A stretch of DNA of 51,525 nt from Deltaproteobacteria bacterium (GTDB taxonomy: Bacteria > SAR324 > NAC60-12), in the NCBI GenBank assembly GCA_002683655.1, contig NYTS01000060.1, positions 1-51,525 of the forward strand, written 5' to 3'. The notes beneath the pieces are model-generated. The model did no database searches, was not told where the DNA came from, and worked only from the letters and a program-made list of their open reading frames with translations. A program made the translations under genes and the position numbers. Of the stretch, positions 47,920-51,525 are shown in pieces (within the stretch, counting starts at the first letter, position 1; each line of letters starts with the position of its first letter).

Positions 47920-48927
47920 ATGGCAGTAGGTAAACTCACTGGTCCTAAAAAAGCTGCAATCCTTTTACTGGCACTAGGCGAAGAGGGAGCGGCAGAAGTC
48001 ATGAAGAACTTGGAGGAAGCTGAGATTCAGCAAGTCGGCTACTACATGACTCGATTCAATGACATTTCTTCGGAGGAGCTAGATCAAGTATTAGAAGAAT
48101 TTTACAGACAATCTATTTCGGATGGAGGTGGTGGAGATTTAATGGCTTCACCAGACTTCGTGAAAAATGCTCTGAATGCTGCTCTGGGAGCAGATAAAGC
48201 TAAGGAATTGACTGGAACGATGAATGCGTCTGACCAAGATGTAGGGTTAGATGCCCTACAATACATGGATCCAGTAATGATTTCGAATTACATCCGCACT
48301 GAACATCCTCAAACCATTGCTCTGATTATCTCTTATCTTACAAATATCGACCAAGCAGCAGGAGTGCTCAGAACCTTACCAGAAAACTTGCAGGCGGATG
48401 TTGTCTATAGAATCGCTTCTCTGGACAGTATTCCTCCTGGCGTTGTGAACGAACTCAACGAGGTTCTCTCGGATGAAATGAAACAAGCGGGCAGTATGGT
48501 TACCAAGGTTGGTGGGGTGGCACCGGTGGCTGAGATTCTAAACTCCATTGACAAGGCTTCTGAAACAAGAATTCTCTCAACAATCGAAGAATCTAATCCG
48601 GATCTAGCTGAAAAAATACGTGAGCTGATGTTCACCTTTGAAGATTTGACATTGATTGATAGCAAGCAGATGCAAACAGTGCTGAAGGATGTTGACAAGG
48701 CTGATTTGGCAATGGCTCTGAAGACAGCCAGTGATGCTGTCCGTGAATTGATTATGAAGTCAATGTCTACAAGAGCTGCAGAAATGTTGAACGATGACCT
48801 TGAAAATATGGGACCAGTCAAAGTCTCAGACGTTGAAACCGCCCAGCAGAAAATTATTAAGATCGTGAAAAAGCTAGAGGAGGAAGGGAAACTCATCATG
48901 GCAGGCGCCGGTGAGGATGTTGTTTGA
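47920..48927 (+). CDS. fliG: Flagellar motor switch protein FliG
   Basis: LTGPKKAAILLLALGEEGAAEVMKNLEEAEIQQVG; HPQTIALIISYL; MFTFEDLTLIDSKQMQTVLKDVDKADLAMALK; EHPQ and EF/torque helix motifs. Confidence 0.97.
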   Translation: MAVGKLTGPKKAAILLLALGEEGAAEVMKNLEEAEIQQVGYYMTRFNDISSEELDQVLEEFYRQSISDGGGGDLMASPDFVKNALNAALGADKAKELTGTMNASDQDVGLDALQYMDPVMISNYIRTEHPQTIALIISYLTNIDQAAGVLRTLPENLQADVVYRIASLDSIPPGVVNELNEVLSDEMKQAGSMVTKVGGVAPVAEILNSIDKASETRILSTIEESNPDLAEKIRELMFTFEDLTLIDSKQMQTVLKDVDKADLAMALKTASDAVRELIMKSMSTRAAEMLNDDLENMGPVKVSDVETAQQKIIKIVKKLEEEGKLIMAGAGEDVV

Positions 48928-48963
48928 TGCCCGAAAACTTTCATTAAAACTTTTTAGAACCGA

Positions 48964-49896
48964 ATGAACAAAGCTCCCACTTTACAGCACATGATCATGA
49001 CCCTGCACCAATTTTGGGACGAGCAGGGCTGCTTGTTGATGAACCCATATGACATTGAGACAGGGGCGGGTACGATGAATCCGATGACCACTCTTCGTAC
49101 TCTTGGTCCCGAAGAGTGGAATGTTGCTTACGTAGAACCCTCCAGAAGACCAGCCGATGGTAGGTATGGAGAGAATCCAAATCGGCTGTATCAACATCAT
49201 CAATATCAAGTCATCCTTAAGCCGTCTCCAGAAAATGTTCAGGAATTGTACTTGGACTCATTGTATCGCCTTGGGATTGATCCACTAGAGCATGACATAC
49301 GTTTCGTTGAGGACAATTGGGAAGCTCCTACCCTAGGAGCTTGGGGGCTGGGTTGGGAAGTCTGGCTCGATGGAATGGAGGTGACTCAATTCACCTACTT
49401 TCAACAGGTTGGAGGGCTTGAATGTTATCCTGTTGCTGCGGAATTAACCTACGGGTTGGAACGCTTGGCAACCTATCTACAAAATAAAGAGAACGTTTTC
49501 GATATTGAATTCACTGAGGGTGTAAGCTACGGAGCGATTTTCAGACATCCCGAATATGAGCACTCGAAATATACCTTTGAGATTGCTGGTGCGGACCAAT
49601 TGATCCGCTGGTTTGATGAGTATGAACAGGAATCAGGCAGAGCACTTGAAAGCACCCTCGTGTTCCCAGCTTTTGATTATGTTTTGAAGTGTTCTCATAC
49701 GTTCAATCTTTTAGATGCTGGTGGAGCGATCGGTGTTTCAGCAAGGGCTGGCTATATCGGCCGGGTGAGGTCACTGACACAACGGGTTTGCAAATTATTT
49801 TTGGAGGAAAGACGAAAACTTGGTTTCCCTCTGATGAAAGATCGCGCTGCGGCTCAGGTTTGGGTTGAACAGCTAGCGCCCAAGGAGGCGGTTTGA
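48964..49896 (+). CDS. glyQ: Glycyl-tRNA synthetase alpha subunit
   Basis: [83 protein letters not shown]. Confidence 0.98.
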   Translation: MNKAPTLQHMIMTLHQFWDEQGCLLMNPYDIETGAGTMNPMTTLRTLGPEEWNVAYVEPSRRPADGRYGENPNRLYQHHQYQVILKPSPENVQELYLDSLYRLGIDPLEHDIRFVEDNWEAPTLGAWGLGWEVWLDGMEVTQFTYFQQVGGLECYPVAAELTYGLERLATYLQNKENVFDIEFTEGVSYGAIFRHPEYEHSKYTFEIAGADQLIRWFDEYEQESGRALESTLVFPAFDYVLKCSHTFNLLDAGGAIGVSARAGYIGRVRSLTQRVCKLFLEERRKLGFPLMKDRAAAQVWVEQLAPKEAV

Positions 49897-51525
49897 ATTC
49901 ATTCTTACTGGAAATTGGACTCGAGGAAGTTCCAGCTTCGATGATCCAACCATCAATTGAACAACTCAGAGAACTTGTTACAAAAACCCTCCAACAGCAA
50001 AATTTGAGCGGTCAAATTGAGATTTTTGGGACGCCAAGGCGATTTGGACTGCTTGTCCGTAATTTGCCAGCATCACAAGCTAATCGAATTGAGGAAATCA
50101 AGGGTCCGCCCATTGAAATGGCCAAGGATGAAAAGGGCCAATGGAAACAAGCTGCTCTTGGATTTGCGAAGAAAAATGGAATTGATTCCGAAAAACTAGA
50201 AGTTCGAGATTTTTCAGGCAAGGAATATCTTTACGCTATCAAGCATTTAGAGGGAAGACAGACAAAGGAAATCCTAGAAGCATCGATTTTGGAATGGATT
50301 CATGCTCTGCGTTTCCCAAAAAATATGCGCTGGGGATCTTACCGCCAACGCTTTGTCCGTCCAATCCGTTGGTTAACTTGCCTTTGGAATAGTGAAGTTA
50401 TTTCTGTTGGACTCGAAATGGTGAGAAGCGGCAATCGAAGCTTTGGACATCGATTTCTTAGCAAAGACTTTTTTACCATTGATCAGGCAGACCAATATGA
50501 GAAATCTCTTCGAGATCGATGGGTGATTGCTTCGCCTTCTAAGCGTCGTGCAAGAATAGAAGAACAAATTCAGGAACTCGAGAGAAAATACAAATGGCGT
50601 ATTGAAATTGATCCATTACTGCTGATGGAAGTGACTAATTTACTAGAATGGCCTACGGCTTTGGTTGGTAGTTTTGAAGAAGCTTTTTTAGAACTGCCCA
50701 ACGAGGTTCTTGTGACCTCAATGGCAGTTCACCAGCGGTATTTCCCCGTATATGAAAAAGATGGCACCAATCTTCTCCCGTACTTTATTGCCGTCCGAAA
50801 CGGAAACGAACACGGTTTGGATACAGTGCGGCAGGGAAATGAGAGGGTAATCAGGGCTAGACTGAGTGATGCACGCTTTTTCTACCAGGAAGACCAAAAA
50901 GTGGCTTTGGTTGATTTCGAAAAAAAAGCAGCTAACGCGATCTTCTTCCCTGATAGAGGCAGTCAACAAGATCGTACAGAGAGAATTCAATTGATAACTG
51001 AAAGATTCTCCAAAGTTCTTATGCTGGACCAAAAAGAACAGTGCGAAGCAAAAAGAGTCGCCAAACTCTGTAAGTTCGATTTGCAAACGAAAATGGTTTA
51101 TGAATTCCCTGAATTGCAGGGAATCATGGGAGAGAGGTACGCAACAATTTTAGGGGAGTCTGAGGGGGTTTGCAGAGGGATCAGAGAGCACTACTGGCCA
51201 AGAAATGCAGACGATCAACTTCCTCAAGACCCAATCACTTGGCCAGTTGCATTGGCCGATCGTATTGATTCGTTATCGGGTGCTTTTTCACTGGGGAAAA
51301 TTCCCAAGGGTGCAGCTGATCCCTTTGCATTGCGTAGGGCCGCACAAGGAATTCTACAACTGATCTTAAGGCTTAAACTGCCCTTAAGTCTGAATTATCT
51401 GATCGATCAATCATTAGGAATACTTAAAGATCAACAGTCTCTGGAACTGGACTGGTCAGCCATTCAAAAACAATTGCTAGAATTTCTTCAACAAAGACAA
51501 AGATATCTGCTTCAGGAACAATATG
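49893..51525 (+). CDS. glyS: Glycyl-tRNA synthetase beta subunit (3' truncated by window end)
   Basis: Absent from the ORF track. A TTG start at 49893 overlaps the glyQ stop by 4 bp; frame gives [17 protein letters not shown]...[11 protein letters not shown]...[17 protein letters not shown]...[11 protein letters not shown]...[12 protein letters not shown]...[34 protein letters not shown]. Confidence 0.95.
   Translation, partial: MNSFLLEIGLEEVPASMIQPSIEQLRELVTKTLQQQNLSGQIEIFGTPRRFGLLVRNLPASQANRIEEIKGPPIEMAKDEKGQWKQAALGFAKKNGIDSEKLEVRDFSGKEYLYAIKHLEGRQTKEILEASILEWIHALRFPKNMRWGSYRQRFVRPIRWLTCLWNSEVISVGLEMVRSGNRSFGHRFLSKDFFTIDQADQYEKSLRDRWVIASPSKRRARIEEQIQELERKYKWRIEIDPLLLMEVTNLLEWPTALVGSFEEAFLELPNEVLVTSMAVHQRYFPVYEKDGTNLLPYFIAVRNGNEHGLDTVRQGNERVIRARLSDARFFYQEDQKVALVDFEKKAANAIFFPDRGSQQDRTERIQLITERFSKVLMLDQKEQCEAKRVAKLCKFDLQTKMVYEFPELQGIMGERYATILGESEGVCRGIREHYWPRNADDQLPQDPITWPVALADRIDSLSGAFSLGKIPKGAADPFALRRAAQGILQLILRLKLPLSLNYLIDQSLGILKDQQSLELDWSAIQKQLLEFLQQRQRYLLQEQY

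Noticed and set aside
48405-48944. 179-aa antisense ORF opposite fliG
   Set aside because: Fully inside the well-supported fliG on the other strand; Ser/Thr-rich low-information translation typical of antisense frame openness.
1-51525. CRISPR arrays, tRNA/rRNA genes, insertion sequences, prophage or integrase genes
   Set aside because: No regularly spaced repeats, no cloverleaf or rRNA signatures, and no transposase/integrase motif seen on either strand; the region reads as core chromosome.

Overview
The window is a compact, coding-dense segment of a flagellated Gram-negative bacterial chromosome, deltaproteobacterial or SAR324-like in feel; I cannot prove the taxonomy. About 36 protein-coding genes can be supported.

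Genes in order: an SDR pseudogene; tpiA-secG; an FAD oxidoreductase; a ManC-like enzyme; a porin; a CASTOR/POLLUX-like RCK channel; leuB; an arrestin/Spo0M-like protein; metH-metF; a YdiJ-like FAD/FeS dehydrogenase; a LolB-like lipoprotein; a GT9 glycosyltransferase; a copA-csoR copper operon with a clear CsoR operator; carA; corA; clpB. A long + strand cluster follows: SCO1, unknown protein, dipeptide ABC ATPase, flhB-flhA-flhF-flhG-fliA, two small unknown proteins, aminotransferase, XPB-like helicase. A - strand cluster follows: OM protein, ispD, secretin, scpA, sucrase/ferredoxin-like, fliN. The window ends with fliG and glyQ-glyS, with glyS running off the end.

I saw no tRNA, rRNA, CRISPR, phage or transposon, and no clear-cut new defence or mobile system.

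The most interesting signals are:
(1) inverted repeats built across stop codons at gene ends, including one that makes two convergent proteins both end in DRYR;
(2) a FliN with an acidic N-terminal tail carrying repeated FliM/CheY-docking-like motifs;
(3) an orphan secretin with about six N1-like repeats;
(4) two small unknown proteins immediately behind fliA;
(5) a SCO1-linked His-rich unknown protein;
(6) a possible homopolymer frameshift or slippage site in a lipoprotein gene.
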